A DNA stretch of 64,000 bases from Acanthococcus lagerstroemiae (GCA_031841125.1 CM063109.1:8222321-8286320), one strand, 5' to 3'; shown: positions 45,400-58,800, counted from the stretch's first letter. Notes: generated by a model from the letters alone, not told the origin. A program made the numbers and translations.

Positions 45400-47610
45400 A
45401 TTATGATATTTTTAAAAAACGATCGTCAAAAGAGTCAATTTTTGGACCCGAATTGATCAATTTTCCCAACTTTTTTGAGTGTACCTCAAGAACGAGGGTC
45501 GCCGCCAAATGGGAACCACTTATTCGAACTCAGCGTGAAAAACGGAGTAAGAAACACTCATTAATTCGAAATTTTTGATTTTCTCAAATTTTTAAAATTT
45601 CTCCATAGTATACATCATGTCTTTTTTCTGGCAAAAAAATTTTCGGAGAGCTACGGCGTCGGCGCTGGTGCTAGTTACTCAATTTTTCGAGACGAATTCG
45701 AATCCGTTGTCAAAATTGAGCTAGAGTCATTTTTTGACCCAAAGTTATCAATTTCCCTAACTTTTTTGAGTGTACCTCAAGAACGGAGGGTCGCTGCCAA
45801 AAGGGGAACAACGAATTCGAACTCAGCGTGAAAAATTGAGCAAGAAACACTCATTAATTAGAAATTTTTGAGTTTCTCAAATTTTGAAAATTTCTCCATA
45901 CTATACATCATGTCTTTTTTTGGGCGAAAAATTTTTCGGAAAGCTACGACGTCGGCGCTGGTGCTAGTTACTCAATTTTTCGAGACGAATTCGAATCCGT
46001 TGTCAAAATTGGGCTAGAGTCATTTTTTGACCCAAATTGATGAATTTTAACAACTTTCTTGAGTGTACCTCAAGAACGGAGGGTCGCCGCCAAATGGGAC
46101 CCACTTAATCGAACTCAGCGTGAAAAATAGAGTAAGAAACACTCATTAATTCAAAATTTTTGATTTTCTCAAATTTTTAAAATTTCTCCATACTATACAT
46201 CATGTTTTTTTTCTGGCAAAAAAATTTTCGGAGAGCTACGGCGTCGGCGCTGGTGCTAGTTATTCAATTTTTCGAGACGAATTCGAATCCGTTGTCAAAA
46301 TTGAGCTAGAGTCATTTTTTGACCCAACGTTATCAATTTCCCTAACTTTTTTGAGTGTACCTCAAGAACGGAGGGTCGCTGCCAAATAGGAACAACGAAT
46401 TCGAACTCAGCGTGAAAAATTGAGTATGAAACACTCATTAATTCGAAATTTTTGATTTTCTCAAATTTTTAAAATTTCTCCATAGTATACATCATGTCTT
46501 TTTTCTGGCAAAAAAATTTTCGGAGAGCTACGGCGTCGGCGCTAGTGCTAGTTACTCAATTTTTCGAGACGAATTCGAATCCGTTGTCAAAATTGAGCTA
46601 GAGTCATTTTTTGACCCAAAGTTATCAATTTCCCTAACTTTTTTGAGTGTACCTCAAGAACGGAGGGTCGCTGCCAAAAGGGGAACAACGAATTCGAACT
46701 CAGCGTGAAAAATTGAGTAGGAATTTCTTGTTATCTCATCTATTTGGAATTTCTATAATTTTGAAAATTTCTCCATACTTATACATCAGGCATTTTTTTG
46801 GGGCGAAAAAATTTTCTGAGCGTTTCGGGGCCCGGACCTGGCGAAATAGATTCGAAATGCCGAGACGAATTTAGAAGCGTCGTCAAAATTGATTCACAGG
46901 CTATTTCTGACCCAGTATAGCCCCCGCCCCCAGTGTAACCACATCTTTGACTGTATCTCGGCAACGGAGGACCAGCGCCTGATTTGGTCGACAAATTCGA
47001 ACTCAGCGCGAAAAATTGAGTCGAAAACAGACTTTAATTCAAAATTTTTAATTTTTTCGGAATTTGAAAATTTCTCAAAATTACATCAGGTCTTTTTTCG
47101 GGCAAAAATATTTTCGGAGTGATTCGGCGTCGGCGCTGGTGCTAGTTACTCAGTTTTTCGAGACGAATTTGAATCTGTCGTCAAAATTGAGCTGCAGTCA
47201 TTTTTTTACCCAAATTGACCAATACTTCCAACTATTACGAGTGTATCCCGAGAACGGAGCGTCCCTGCCGAATTTGAGCACCCAATTCCAACTTAGCGTG
47301 AAAAATTGGTTCAAAAACAGTCTTTATTACAAGATTTTTGGTTTTTTCGAATTTTGAACATTTCTCCATACATACATCATGTCCTTTTTGGAGGGCACAA
47401 AATTTTTGGTGCGCTTCGGTGTTGGCGCGTGTGCTAATTACTCAATTTTTCGAGGCGAATTTAAATCCGTTGTCAAAATTGAGCTACGCTCATTTTTTCA
47501 CCCAAATTGACCAATTTTTCCAACGTTTTCGAGGGTATCTTGAGAACGGAGCGTCGCCGCGAAATTTTAACGCCGAATTCGAACTGATCGTAAACAATTG
47601 AGTCCAAGAT
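45400..47610 (+). repeat. Second satellite, ~290-bp period, forward part
   Basis: The unit contains gagtgtacctcaagaacgg, gaactcagcgtgaaaaattg, catcatgtcttttttctgg and ttcgagacgaattcgaatcc. Successive copies of tgtacctcaagaacg start near 45480, 45771, 46065, 46357 and 46648, then diverged forms appear at about 46951, 47240 and 47530. Divergence rises to the right. Confidence 0.93.
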
Positions 47611-48630
47611 CTCGGATAACTTTTTCGCCCAAAATAATGCCTGATGTATAGTATGGAGAAATTTTAAGAATTTTCGAATTTCTAAAATACTGAGATAGCC
47701 ACCTCATCCTACTAAATGTTTCGCGCCGAGTTCGAATTCGTCGACCAAATCAGGCGCTGACCCTCCGTTGCCGAGATACAGTCAAAGATGTGGTTACACT
47801 GGGGGCGGGGGCTATACTGGGTCAGAAATAGCCTGCGAATCAATTTTGACGACGGTTTTGAATTCGTCACGGGCTTTCGAATCTATTTCGCCGTTTTCGG
47901 GCCCCGAAGATCTCGGATAATTTTTTTGCCCCAAAAAATGTCTGACGTATAGTATGGAGAAATTTTCATAATTTTCGAAATTACAAATTAATGAGATAAC
48001 TACCTATTCCTACTCAATTTTTCGCGCTGAGTTCGAATTCGTCGACTAAATCAGGCGCTGACCCTCGGTTACCGAGATACAGTCAAAAATGTGGTTATAC
48101 TGGGGGCCGGGCTATACTGGGTCAGAAATAGCCTGTGAATCAATTTTGACGACGCTTCGTCTCGTGCTCTCGAATCTATTTCGCCGGGTCCGGGCCCCGA
48201 AGCTCTCGGAAAATTTTTTCGCCCAAAAAAATGCCTGATGTAAAAGATGGAGAAATTTTCAAAATTTTCGAAATTCAAAAATATTGAGATAACCACCAAT
48301 TCCTACTAAATGTTTCGCGCTGAGTTCGAATTCTTCGACCAAATGACGCGCTGCCCCTCTGTTGCCGAGATACAGTAAAATGTTGTTATGATAGGGGCGA
48401 GGGATATACTGGGTCAGAAATTGCCTGTGAATCAATTTTGATGAGGGTTTTGAATTCGTCTCGGCATTTCGAATCTATATCGCCGGGTCCCGTTCCCGAA
48501 GCTTTAGAAAAATGTTTTCGCCCAAAAAATGCTTGATGTGTGGTAGGAGAAATTTTCAAAATTTTCGAAATTCAAAAAAACAGATATAACCACCAATTCC
48601 TACTCAATTTTTCGCGCTGGGTTCGATTTC
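47611..48630 (-). repeat. Second satellite, inverted part
   Basis: The same ~290-bp unit runs in the opposite orientation. The copies of ccgttgccgagatacagtc / ggttaccgagatacagtc near 47767, 48065 and 48360 are the reverse complement of the forward motif. The turn is near 47611 (gagtccaagatctcgg). It abuts the inverted 'GTTTGTGC' satellite at about 48636. Confidence 0.9.
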
Positions 48631-48635
48631 CTCGA

Positions 48636-50835
48636 ACGACGGGACTCGAAGCATAAACATGCACAAACGAAGCAGAAACGATTGCACTCATTTTCGAGTA
48701 ATTCGGCCAACATGGGGGCTGTGTGTCCCCAGCCCCCCCTCACTGACCCACCTTTAGTTCTTTTGATTTTTTCCGCAAGGAAATGACGCACAAACGACGG
48801 GATTTAATGTACAGAACAGAGCACAAACGATTGCACCCACTTTCGAGGCAATTGACCAACATGGGGCTACGTACCTCCGCTACCCCTCCAGTGAACTACT
48901 TTCAGTTTTTCTGATTCATCTCCGCAAGGAATAAAGCATAAACGACGGAATGTAATGCACAACCGTGCCCAAACGAAGCACAAACGGTGGCACCCATTTT
49001 CCAGTCAATCGGCCATCAGGGGGCTATGGGTCCTCAGCCTCCAAGGAGTGCATAAAGCACAAACATGCACAAACCAAGTACAAACAAATGCATATTGTTT
49101 CGATACAAAATCTCTTTTTTCTGTTACTTTTTTTCTTTCCATCCTTTCATTTCTTTTCACATCTTCGAATTGGGAGGGGGTGGGGCGGGGCTTTCCCACA
49201 GTGCTGCTGAAGAGGAGCGGGGAGCGACCGCAACCGTGGCAGTCTATTCTGCCGTCGGTGATTGGAAGCATACATGCGCCCAAACGAAGCACAAGTGAAG
49301 CATAAACGTATAATACATGTATTTTCAGCTCAAAATTCTAGTACTAGGGGCGGGGGCGGTACTCCGGGTACCTCCTTGTATGCTAGCGAAGTCGAGGTTG
49401 ATCACAAATGAGTCTATAGGTAGTACAAAGGTGCACAAACGAAGAACAAATTTTTGCATTCATTGGCGGAACATCTCGCTGTCATCTGGCCAGGCGCCAT
49501 TATTTCTGTTGATAGCAGGGGAGGGGGTTGAGCACAAACAAAAATATTGAAAGCACAAACGTGCACAAACGAAGCACAAACGATTGCACCCATTTTCGAG
49601 CCAATCGGCCTACTTGGGGGGCTACGTGTCTCCAGCCCCCCATTGCCCTACTTTCCGTTTTTTTGATTTTTCTCCGCAAGGAATGAAGCACAAACGACGG
49701 GACTCGAAGCACAAACATGCACAAACGAAGCACAAACGATTGTACTCATTTTCGTGTAAGTCGGCCAACATGGGGCTGTGTGTCCCCAGCCCCCCACCCC
49801 ATTGACCCGCCTTTAGTTCTTTTGATTTTTTTCCGCAAGGAAATGACGCACAAACGACGGGATTTAATGTACAAAATAGAGCACAAATGGTTGCACCCAC
49901 TTTCGAGTCAATTGACCAACATGGGGGTACGTACCCCCGCCACCCCTCCAGTGATCTACTTTCAGTTTTTCTGACTTATCTCCGCAAGGAATAAAGCACA
50001 AACGACGGAATGTAATGCACAAGCGTGCCCAAACGAAGCACAAACAGTGGCACCCATATTCCAGTCAATCGGCCATCAGGAGGCTACGGGTCCTCAGCCT
50101 CCAAGGAGTGCATAAAGCACAAAACATGCACAAACCAAGTACAAACAAATGCATATTGTTTCGATACAACATCTCTTTTTTCTGTTTTTTTTTTTTCATT
50201 CTTTCTTTTCTTTTCACATCTTCGAGTTGGGAGGTGGGCTTTCCCACAGTTCTGCTGAAGAGGAGCGGGGAGCGACCGCAACCGTGGCACCGTCTATTCT
50301 GCCGTCGGTGATTGGCAGCATACATGCGCCCAAACGAAGCACAAGTGAAGCATAAACGTATAATACATGTATTTTCAGCTCAAAATTCGAGTACTAGGGG
50401 CGGGGGCGTTACTCCGGGTACCTCCTTGTATGCTAGTGAAGTCGAGGTTGATCACAAATGAGTCTATAGGTAGTACAAAGGTGCACAAACGAAGAACAAA
50501 TTTTTGCATTCATTGGCGGAACATCTCGCTGTCATCTGGCCAGGCGCCATTATTTCTGTTGATAGCAGGGGAGGGGGTTGAGCATAAACAAAAATATTGA
50601 AAGCACAAACGTGCACAAACGAAGCACAAACGATTGCACCCATTTTCGAGCCAATCGGCCTACTTGGGGGGCTACGTGTCTCCAGCCCCCCATTGACCTA
50701 CTTTCCGTTTTTTTGATTTTTCTCCGCAAGGAATAAAGCACAAACGACGGGATTTGAAGCACAAACGTGCACAAACGAAGCACAAACGAATGCATGTGGT
50801 TTCACTACAAAATTTCACCAATGGGGGGCTGGCGA
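48636..50835 (-). repeat. 2.2-kb inverted copy of the satellite start
   Basis: The reverse complement of this segment is collinear with 32217-34410, including the left boundary: gaaattttgtagtgaaacc at 32226 matches ggtttcactacaaaatttc at 50797. Two ~1.04-kb units are present (repeat frame at 49317-49550 and 50367-50600). Paired coordinates sum to about 83,036-83,052 throughout, so there are only small indels. Confidence 0.93.
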
Positions 50836-51126
50836 CATGGACCTCATTTAGGTCGCATTATGAGCAGGGAGAGACTTCTTCACAACTACATTAGCTTCAA
50901 TCACAAGAATGAACAATAACTCATCATACAGTAAGTTAGGAATTGTATTGTTTTGTAAGTTGTATTAATGTATGGAACGAGCAAAGTAGAACAGTAAATT
51001 CATAAAATTCACCAATATTATCATGGGAAAACAGCTACTGATAAAAACCACGACATGTCCCACCACATTAATTTTCTCATTGCTCTAAAAAGGGACTCAG
51101 TCATCCTACTTCTTTCTTAATTCGTA

Positions 51127-51317
51127 AAGAACTTCAAAGTTTCCAAGCTGAAATACTGATTCAGACTGATTTAACTGAAAAATATGTTATTACAAAAAAT
51201 GTTCAATTAATCAGTCATTTCTACTAACGGTGTCACCGTGAACATTTTGTATAATAACATATTTTTCAGTTAAATCAGTCTGAAGGAGTATTTCAGCTTG
51301 GAAACTTTGAAGTTCTT
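51127..51317. mobile_element. Foldback element
   Basis: The arms aagaacttcaaagtttccaa and ttggaaactttgaagttctt pair over about 75 bp, continuing through atatgttatta / taataacatat around a ~35-bp loop. Non-coding. Confidence 0.85.
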
Positions 51318-51374
51318 TTTCTCAAAATCAGCATTGCTCACAGGGGCCCTTTTGACAGGTAACTCCTCATTTAT

Positions 51375-51745
51375 GAACAAAATGAGTTATTAGTATCGTT
51401 AGAAAGAACGTAAAAAGTAGAATTTTTCAAAATGGGGCAGCCCTGACTTTTTCAAAATGGCGGGGGGGGGGGGATTTTTAGAAATTTCTGAACCAAAAGA
51501 CAAAAAATTCTTTGCATCAATTTGACTTGAAAAATCAAATGAAGTATCAATTCTTGCGAATCAACGAATATCAGACTCAAACGAGAGGATGGGCCCCTGA
51601 TTCAAAAATGTGTACTCACGTTGAAAAGAGCTTGTCAGTAAACGCTATGTCATATAGTTTCTACATGGCTCTTGAACTTCGAATCACGTGTTCTCAAAAA
51701 GCGGATTTTGCTAATTGGTTCTCTCTTACTGAATAGCGTCCATCT
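51375..51745. mobile_element. Disrupted MITE of the gacgctgtt family
   Basis: The core is inverted (atgagttattagtatcgtt) at 51380. The other half, gaatcacgtgttctcaaaaagcgg, lies near 51682, and the end tagcgtcca at 51735. About 130 bp of foreign G-rich sequence interrupts it (51440-51590). Confidence 0.8.
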
Positions 51746-52287
51746 CTATAGCTCCATGAGAGAACATTGGATATGATAACAGAACTTGTCTTCCAGAATC
51801 ATCTCGTATTCCAGTGATAATTTTATCACGAATAATGTCATCAGTGAGGGATTCGTACTCGCAAGTCTTCCCTTGGTTGATAATTCTCGTCAAATAGGCG
51901 TTGAAACTCTCGCCCTCTTCTTGTTTCATCGAACTAGAGACGTACTTACCTTTCAAATATTAAGTTGGTTTTCGAACTGAAGTATTCATCGAATTTCTTC
52001 AGGACGGATTCCAAAGTCTGTTCCTCAGTGAACTCGAAGGAATTGTATATATCCTGTGCTTCTACGCCCACTGTCGACATAAGCGTCGCAACTTGGACTA
52101 CAGTCGATTTCGAGCGCAGGTTTGTAGCTGTGGCAAAGAAATTGAACTGCTGTCGCCATAACTGCCACGCTTTTTTCGGCTCTTTGACTGAAATCACAAG
52201 AGGCTCCGGTGATCGAATGAGAGCAACCATTTGTGAATTGTTGTCTGCAGAGATGGAGATACCAGATTCTTCTTCGTTTTCGCACAT
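51746..52287 (-). pseudogene. Gypsy-like Gag fragment with frameshift
   Basis: From the ATG at 52287 the frame encodes a capsid-like segment (WQLWRQQFNFFATATNL, VQVATLMSTVGVEAQDIYN, LKKFDEYFSSKTNLIFER). It stops, then continues one frame over as QEEGESFNAYLTRIINQGKTCEY and DDIIRDKIITGIRDD. This order is typical of Gag in one Ty3/gypsy branch. The 3' end is replaced by the MITE boundary at 51745. It is a different family from the gypsy at 9.6-13.6 kb. Confidence 0.82.
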
Positions 52288-52405
52288 TATTATACGAGAC
52301 TTACGAGGTCCTGAAAATGAACAATCCGGAGATATAGGTAGATAAGGTTAAAGGAACTCACATTTAAAATACTAAACACACTTTGACCGGCCGATGTAAA
52401 ACATA

Positions 52406-53044
52406 ATGGAGTTCCAGAATGATCCAAGATCGGGTAAATACGTACTTTCTGATCACGTGTCGACTGGAAATACGACCGTTCGTTTCGATTACGAATACAA
52501 ATGCGACATGAAAAATAAAAATAAACGATTCCTCTGGCGTTGGTGGCGTGCAATCTTCGTTTTATCCCGTTTTATCTGGTATCTGGTTTTGTCTACTCTT
52601 CCGGTACTCCATATTGCATACTTATTCGCCTGCCCTGTCATCAAGTTGGTAGGGTTGTAGGGTTCTAAAGTCGATTCCATATTAAGTACACCCGCCACTA
52701 TCCGCAATACACGAATTATCACTAAATCGTTAGTGTGCGGTTATAGTGGAGCGTAGCGAAGAGAGCGTAGCTGAGCGACGATACGTCGGGTAGGGCAGGA
52801 GCGGTGAGGGGGGAAGCAGCGCGTAGCCGCGATTTGAAGAATGGTACTTACCATTCTTCAAATCGCGGCTACAGTGGAGCGTAGCGAAGAGAGCATAGCT
52901 GACTCCACTATAACCGCATACTTAGATGTACCGGTGGTGAAGTGCAACGAGACGGGGAGTGCGTTCGCACTGAAACGAAGATTACAGGAGACGGATTTGC
53001 AATTGGCGGAGACATTTCGATTTAAAAATTCCAAATCCCGATAG
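52406..53044 (+). pseudogene. Small membrane-protein gene, broken by TAG and a MITE
   Basis: The ATG at 52406 opens 84 codons with a basic stretch, then a hydrophobic segment at about residues 48-78 (FVLSRFIWYLVLSTLPVLHI), ending in TAG at 52658. The same frame continues directly after the stop (SILSTPATIRNTRIITKSL). It is interrupted by a 189-bp MITE at 52733-52921 and resumes as DVPVVKCNETGSAFALKRRL to a final TAG at 53042. The MITE plus one TTA is 192 bp, so removing them leaves one frame of about 148 codons with a single internal TAG. AATAAA follows near 53118. I do not recognise the family. The first TAG might instead lie in a small intron. Confidence 0.5.
52733..52921. mobile_element. 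PIF/Harbinger-type MITE
   Basis: The ends gtgtgcggttatagtggag and ctccactataaccgcatac are inverted with one mismatch. They are flanked by TTA (52730-52732, 52922-52924). An inner perfect inverted repeat, cgcgatttgaagaatggta, also folds. The 3-bp TTA duplication is the PIF/Harbinger hallmark. Confidence 0.9.
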
Positions 53045-53119
53045 TATTTAAACTCGAAACACGAACATCAGATTTTACGATAAAAATGTAAACAGACTGT
53101 AATTGGTGGACACTAAAAT

Positions 53120-55872
53120 AAAGTACGCATCATTGAACTCTCAGTGTGAAGCCACCTATCTTGCCCCTTGGAAATTTGGGCGTACTAAATTTGGAATCGA
53201 CTTTAGGTAAGCTTTAGGGTATGATAAGGGCATGAGATTTTTATGTATTAATAAAGTTGCATACGAGCACCATTGAAGGAACTCCCAATCAGGAATGTGC
53301 ATTATGTTGCATAAGTGAAAGTTCGAAGGAGCTTATAAACGGCACTGGAGAACTGGACTAGATCAAATTTTCTTGTATATGTGCATTAATTGCGCGAGTA
53401 TGAGTTTCTAGGGACTTAAAAATGGAAATACATTTGAACTACACATTTGTTGCACTTCAGTGGGAGAGACTATTGAGATTCCTCGGATAGTTACCAAGGC
53501 GTGGAGGCTAAAGCAAATAAATTTTTGGACACAGTTATTTCCTTTATATGTCATATTATTTGAAATGAGGGCGAATTTTCAATTTTCTTTTTGTATTTCA
53601 TGGAATTACGGAGGAGCTTCTTTACCGACGAGTTGTCCCATTAAGCAACCCCCCCCCCCCCACGATGCAGGCCTGAAAACTATGTAGTATTAAAATGAAG
53701 CGTTCTTCAGCCGCAAAAATAATGAATTACAGTAAGGCGAACGACACTTTCTTTTCTTTTACGCTCGGAACAGACATAACACGTCAATTAAGAAATTCCG
53801 CCCCGTAATGTTGAGGAAAAGGGAGGAGGATGCCTCCTTTTCCCCAAATGAGATGATTTGCCCTAGCAGGAAGACCTAAACTATATTTTGGTTTCTCTCA
53901 ATCTTCTTTTCTATTTTGCTTTTAATATGCAATTTTACAAGCGAGTGCCTCCCTCTGGAAAAGTCACGTTACAGAAGATCAAACGCTTTCCGGCAATGAT
54001 AGCAAAATAAAAACGCACGATCTTTTCAAACGTTTACGATGTTATTATAATATAATATACGAATAGAAATACAACAATTCTGTCCCGGGGGTAATTTCCA
54101 TGAAAATGACCAAATTTAGCGAACATACGTAAATATCTCAATATATTATGCACGTAAGTTACCAAAAAATGAGTGGATTTCTAGGAAATGATCTCCTCTA
54201 ATCTTGCCACTAATTCAACACCTCATATCACGCCTCCACACATTCGAAAATGTGTGCTGAAATCTAAAAGTTCCATCGTCCTGGGTATCACACACCATGT
54301 TTCCAAACAATTTTATATCTATAACATATTATACTTTGAAGTATTTCTTTCCTAATAAAATACGAAAACATGATGTTTAGACACTGAAGTATTATCCTGG
54401 CATGATCAATGTTGACCCCAATTGCATTTTTAGGCTTTCAAATGAGTTAGAACTTGTGTTATATGGTGTTTGTTCCATGGCTATGGTCAATTTTTGTTGC
54501 TTCTTTCTGGTACTACTGATACAACTGTGTCGCTCAAAAGTAGCTCATCCGCTTCGTGTCAGCGACGGAATGCATATGTGAAATTCTTAATAGAATCGAA
54601 GTATTTGTTCCGGCCCATAAGTCTTGAAAATCACATATGTACAAGTTTTCTCATCTTTCACAATGCCCCTGTGTGATCAGTGGTGTGGTCTGAAATCTGG
54701 AATACACAAGAAAAATAACTAGTGAGTAATGAACTTTGACACGACGAAATGAAATTCATTAAAATTATACTCTTGACGGCGTTCTAGTCAAAATGAAATA
54801 TTTTTTCTTACGATCTGGTCAACCACAATATTTCTTTCGACCTGGTAGGTATCTCTTATCTTAATGGCCAGGTCGAAAGAACTAGTATTCAAGCTGTAAG
54901 AACTTCGACATTCTTAAACACTTCAACTGTAATTTACTCAATTACATATCATGATTACTACGATATAATTGAATTAATTAAATTAATTAATACGGGCTCA
55001 ACTCATTTCCCATAGTGAAATTATACTATACTCGTGGCATTATCCAGAAATTAACAACTAAGTTGAAAAAGGAACACTAAAGGTACACAATTACAGGATA
55101 GCGATTCATCTTCTCTTTTTTTCTTTTTTTTTCATTATACTTTTTTGACTTTATGAATCCTATGTTTTTAGTTTTTATTTTTATGACAAGTCAAAATTAA
55201 ATGAATTTATGGGTTTACACATATACCTACTGAAGTTGTTAAAAGTGGTTCAAGCCTAAAGTTGAAAGTTTTGCATGTAATGTACAATTATACTGTACCT
55301 GCCAATATGTACATGTTGAGGTGTTCAGTTATTATGAATATTCCATCTTTTGTAACGGCCCATCTGGGAAAACTGGAAACAGTGAGGGTATCTATAATTT
55401 TGTCTGATGTTATCTTGAGAAATATCTTTAAACCTTTATAACTTAACCCTTTCTCCTGACCAAGTTGGGTCCAAGTTGGTAGTAGGTAGGTCCTTAGCAG
55501 ATCTTTTACTGACTCCAGGATGATGGAACTCTTGTGACGTGGTATCTGGACAATAGAACGTACGACGACCTTGCAAATTTTACTGACCAGGACGATGGAA
55601 CTTTTTACGACCTAGTTGATTAAGGTAATAAATTGGTGTCCTCCGCCCACGCGCCTGAGACTATGACTTGAACTGAATGATAGTATTTTGGCCCAGAACA
55701 TATACAGACAATGTTCCGCAAAGGGAAAAAAAAATTTCCATAACTTTTTCCGAGCCAAGTTCTGAGTCTATAAATTTGGCCATTTTCATGGAATTACCCA
55801 TATAAGCGAGATAAAGCCTAATAAGTATGTAAAATTAATATGTAAAAGAAAATGCTTCATGTCTTACGAAAT
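53120..55872. other. AT-rich intergenic DNA
   Basis: No gene can be supported. Visible features are a C-run at 53648-53660 and a 12-bp inverted pair (ctttcgacctgg near 54835, ccaggtcgaaag near 54868). The last ~60 bp (gtatgtaaaattaatatgta) resembles the 3' flank of cassette D. Confidence 0.55.
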
Positions 55873-58800
55873 TCACGTTGTACTTAAGGTCGCTATGAAC
55901 ATTGGATGTCTGAAATTGAAATCACCATGTCTAACTTCGCCTATTTGATTTACCCATTTTTTGATGCCAATGTTAATCCTGTAATCAAAAATCACATGAG
56001 ATGTTATATTTTTCAAATTATCAAATTAAATGAACAAACTGATTATTTTAGGGCTTGGATTTCTGCAATCCGAATAGCTAACAAATTAGGCATAGGCATT
56101 CATTCATGATTTTGTTCACTGACAGTTCAACTATAAGCCCGCAATATTTCCACGCATCAGCTCATATAATATTATACGATAATTACAAACATATGGCCAC
56201 AGATAATTTACAAAATACACATCAAGGTACAAGGGAAAATAATAATTACTCTCGATTTTCAAGTTTTGACGCAATATTGGCGATTTCTATTCTATTGAAA
56301 ACACCACTCTGCTCGAGCACTGAAATCAAGTGTTCAATCTTGCTCAGATTCGGAATGTGAAGTGTTGTTTTAAACAAGGATAATAACTTCATTTCTTCCA
56401 GGTCAGATCTGAAAGCCAAATACTACCAAATCACATACTTCATGTATTCGACAAGCCTCCCCCTGAGAAATTTTATAACAGTAACTTACCGATCTATATT
56501 ACTGGTACACAGGACTAACAGTTTCTTCCCTTTAGGCGGCAATTTTTTCAGCAAAACGTTTAATGTAAGGACGGTACTACTCGAATACTGGAGAACACTA
56601 TTTGGATACCAGCGATTCCTGGGGATGTAGTCGACCAGTCGATCAATATCGTCAATAAGTATACAACTCAAGTGAGACTGATAGACGTGGGATTGATAGA
56701 CATCATCAAAAACCTAGAAATAGACGAGCAAATTGGTATAGTTTTTTATGATACATACCAAAATTATTCAGTTTTCGACGTAACATAGGAAAACCCGGCA
56801 AGTTGCTTCGTGATATGAATAAGACGGCACACGATGGCCGTCTATTCAGATTTAAACGCAACATTATTGTGTTCTCCGATAATTTCCGGAGACTCTCGTC
56901 GGAAACCTTTAGAAAAAATTTCCCAAAAAATTTCATCAAAATTCTTCAAGAAAATTTTTTTATAATTTTTGAAGTATTTCATAATAAACACTAGGGGAAA
57001 ATCTCCGATGATTTGTAAGGAAGTTCATCCGAAATTTTTGGGAAAAAATTCCAATAATTTTCGAAGAATTTCATGGGAAACTTCGGGGAAAATCTCCAAT
57101 GATTTTCAAGGAATTTCATCCGAGATTTTGGGAAAAAAACACGATAACTTCCGATGAATCTCATTGAAAACCTTTAGAAAAAATTTCCAATATTGTCAAA
57201 AAAATTCCATCAAAATTAATCGAGAAATTGTCTGATAATTTTTGAATTATTAAACCATCGGAATTTTCCTCCCAATATTTCTTATGATATACTTCAAAAG
57301 TTATCGATTAATCTTCCTGAATAATTTTAATGAATTTTTTTTTGGAAATCATTGGACATTATTTCTAACGATTTCCGATGAAATTCTTCGGAAATTATCG
57401 GAAATTTTTTCCAACAATTCCGATGGAATTCTTCAAAAATCAAGGGAGATTCCTATGAAATACTTCAAAAATTATCGAAAAATTTTCTCGACGAATTTTG
57501 ACGAAATTTATTGGGGAATATTGAACATTTTTTCCAAACTGAGGATTTTTAAAGGAAGTTTATCCAGAATTTTTGGAAAAAAATTCCAATAATTTCCCAA
57601 GAATTTCCTCGGAAACCTCGGAAAAAATCTCCAATAATTTTTAAGGAATTTCATCGGAATTGTTGGGAAAAAATTCCGATAATTTCTGAAAAATTCCATC
57701 GAAAATCTTGAGAAAAAATTTCCAATGATTTACTAAAAAATTTCATTAAAATTCTTCAAGAAAATTTTTCTATAATTTTTGAAGTATTTCATAGGAAACA
57801 TTTGGGGAAAATCTCCAATGATTTTTAAGGACGTTCATCCGAAATTGTTGAGAAAAAATTCCAATAATTTCCGAAGAATTTCCTCGGAAACCTCGGAAAA
57901 AATCTCCAATAACTTTTAAGGAATTTCATCGGAATTGTTGGGAAAAAATTCCGATAATTTCTGAAGAATCTCATCGAAAACCTTTAGAATTAATTTCCAA
58001 TGATTCACAAAAAAATTTCATCAAAATTCTTCAACAAAATGTTTAAAGTTATGTGATCGATATGCATATTGAATAATAATTTCGAATCCAAAATGATGTC
58101 TAAGTCTTTTACAAAATTTACACACCCAAGTGTATCTTTTTTTATTTTATACTCGTGTAAAATGGTGCATCTTTTTCTTGAAAGGGTAATTTTTCCACAC
58201 TTGTCAGTATTAAATGGTAACAAGTTACTATCACTTCACTCAACTAATGAGTCAAGATCTTGTTGTAGTTGAACGCAGTCATTTTGAGATTTTATAATTT
58301 TATAAATTTTCATATCATCCGCATACAGCAATAATTTTGAACATTGAATTTTTTCAGAAATATCATCGACAAAAATTAGAAACAAGTATGGACCCAAAAC
58401 CGAACCCCGGGGAACACCTGACATACTCTTGTTACACGTAGAGGCCACTCCTCTATACTCGACAAACTGCATTCTGTTATTCAAGTAGGAGTGAAATAGA
58501 GTTATTAGATCTTTTGAAAAGCCAAAGCCGCACAATTTTTGGAGTAAGATTTTGTGGTTGACAATCTCAAAGGCCTTTGAAAAATCCGTGTAAATGGTAT
58601 CTATTTGCCCACCCTTAGAGAGGGTTCTATTGACATCAAAATGTGAAGTTCGTTAGATTTCTCTGCACTGAACATCCCTTTCTAAAGCCATGTTGACAGG
58701 GAGATAAGATATTTTTGGATTGCTTGTATAGATACTTGTGCAAGACAGTTTCAAAAATTTTGGCCGCGAATGGAATTAAAAAGATGGGACGATAATTTTG

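Noticed and set aside
32247..50795. Dozens of cysteine-rich frames (FVLRLCTFVL, VCASFVHVCA) on both strands
   Set aside because: They are translations of the GTTTGTGC satellite in every frame, not a secreted-protein family.
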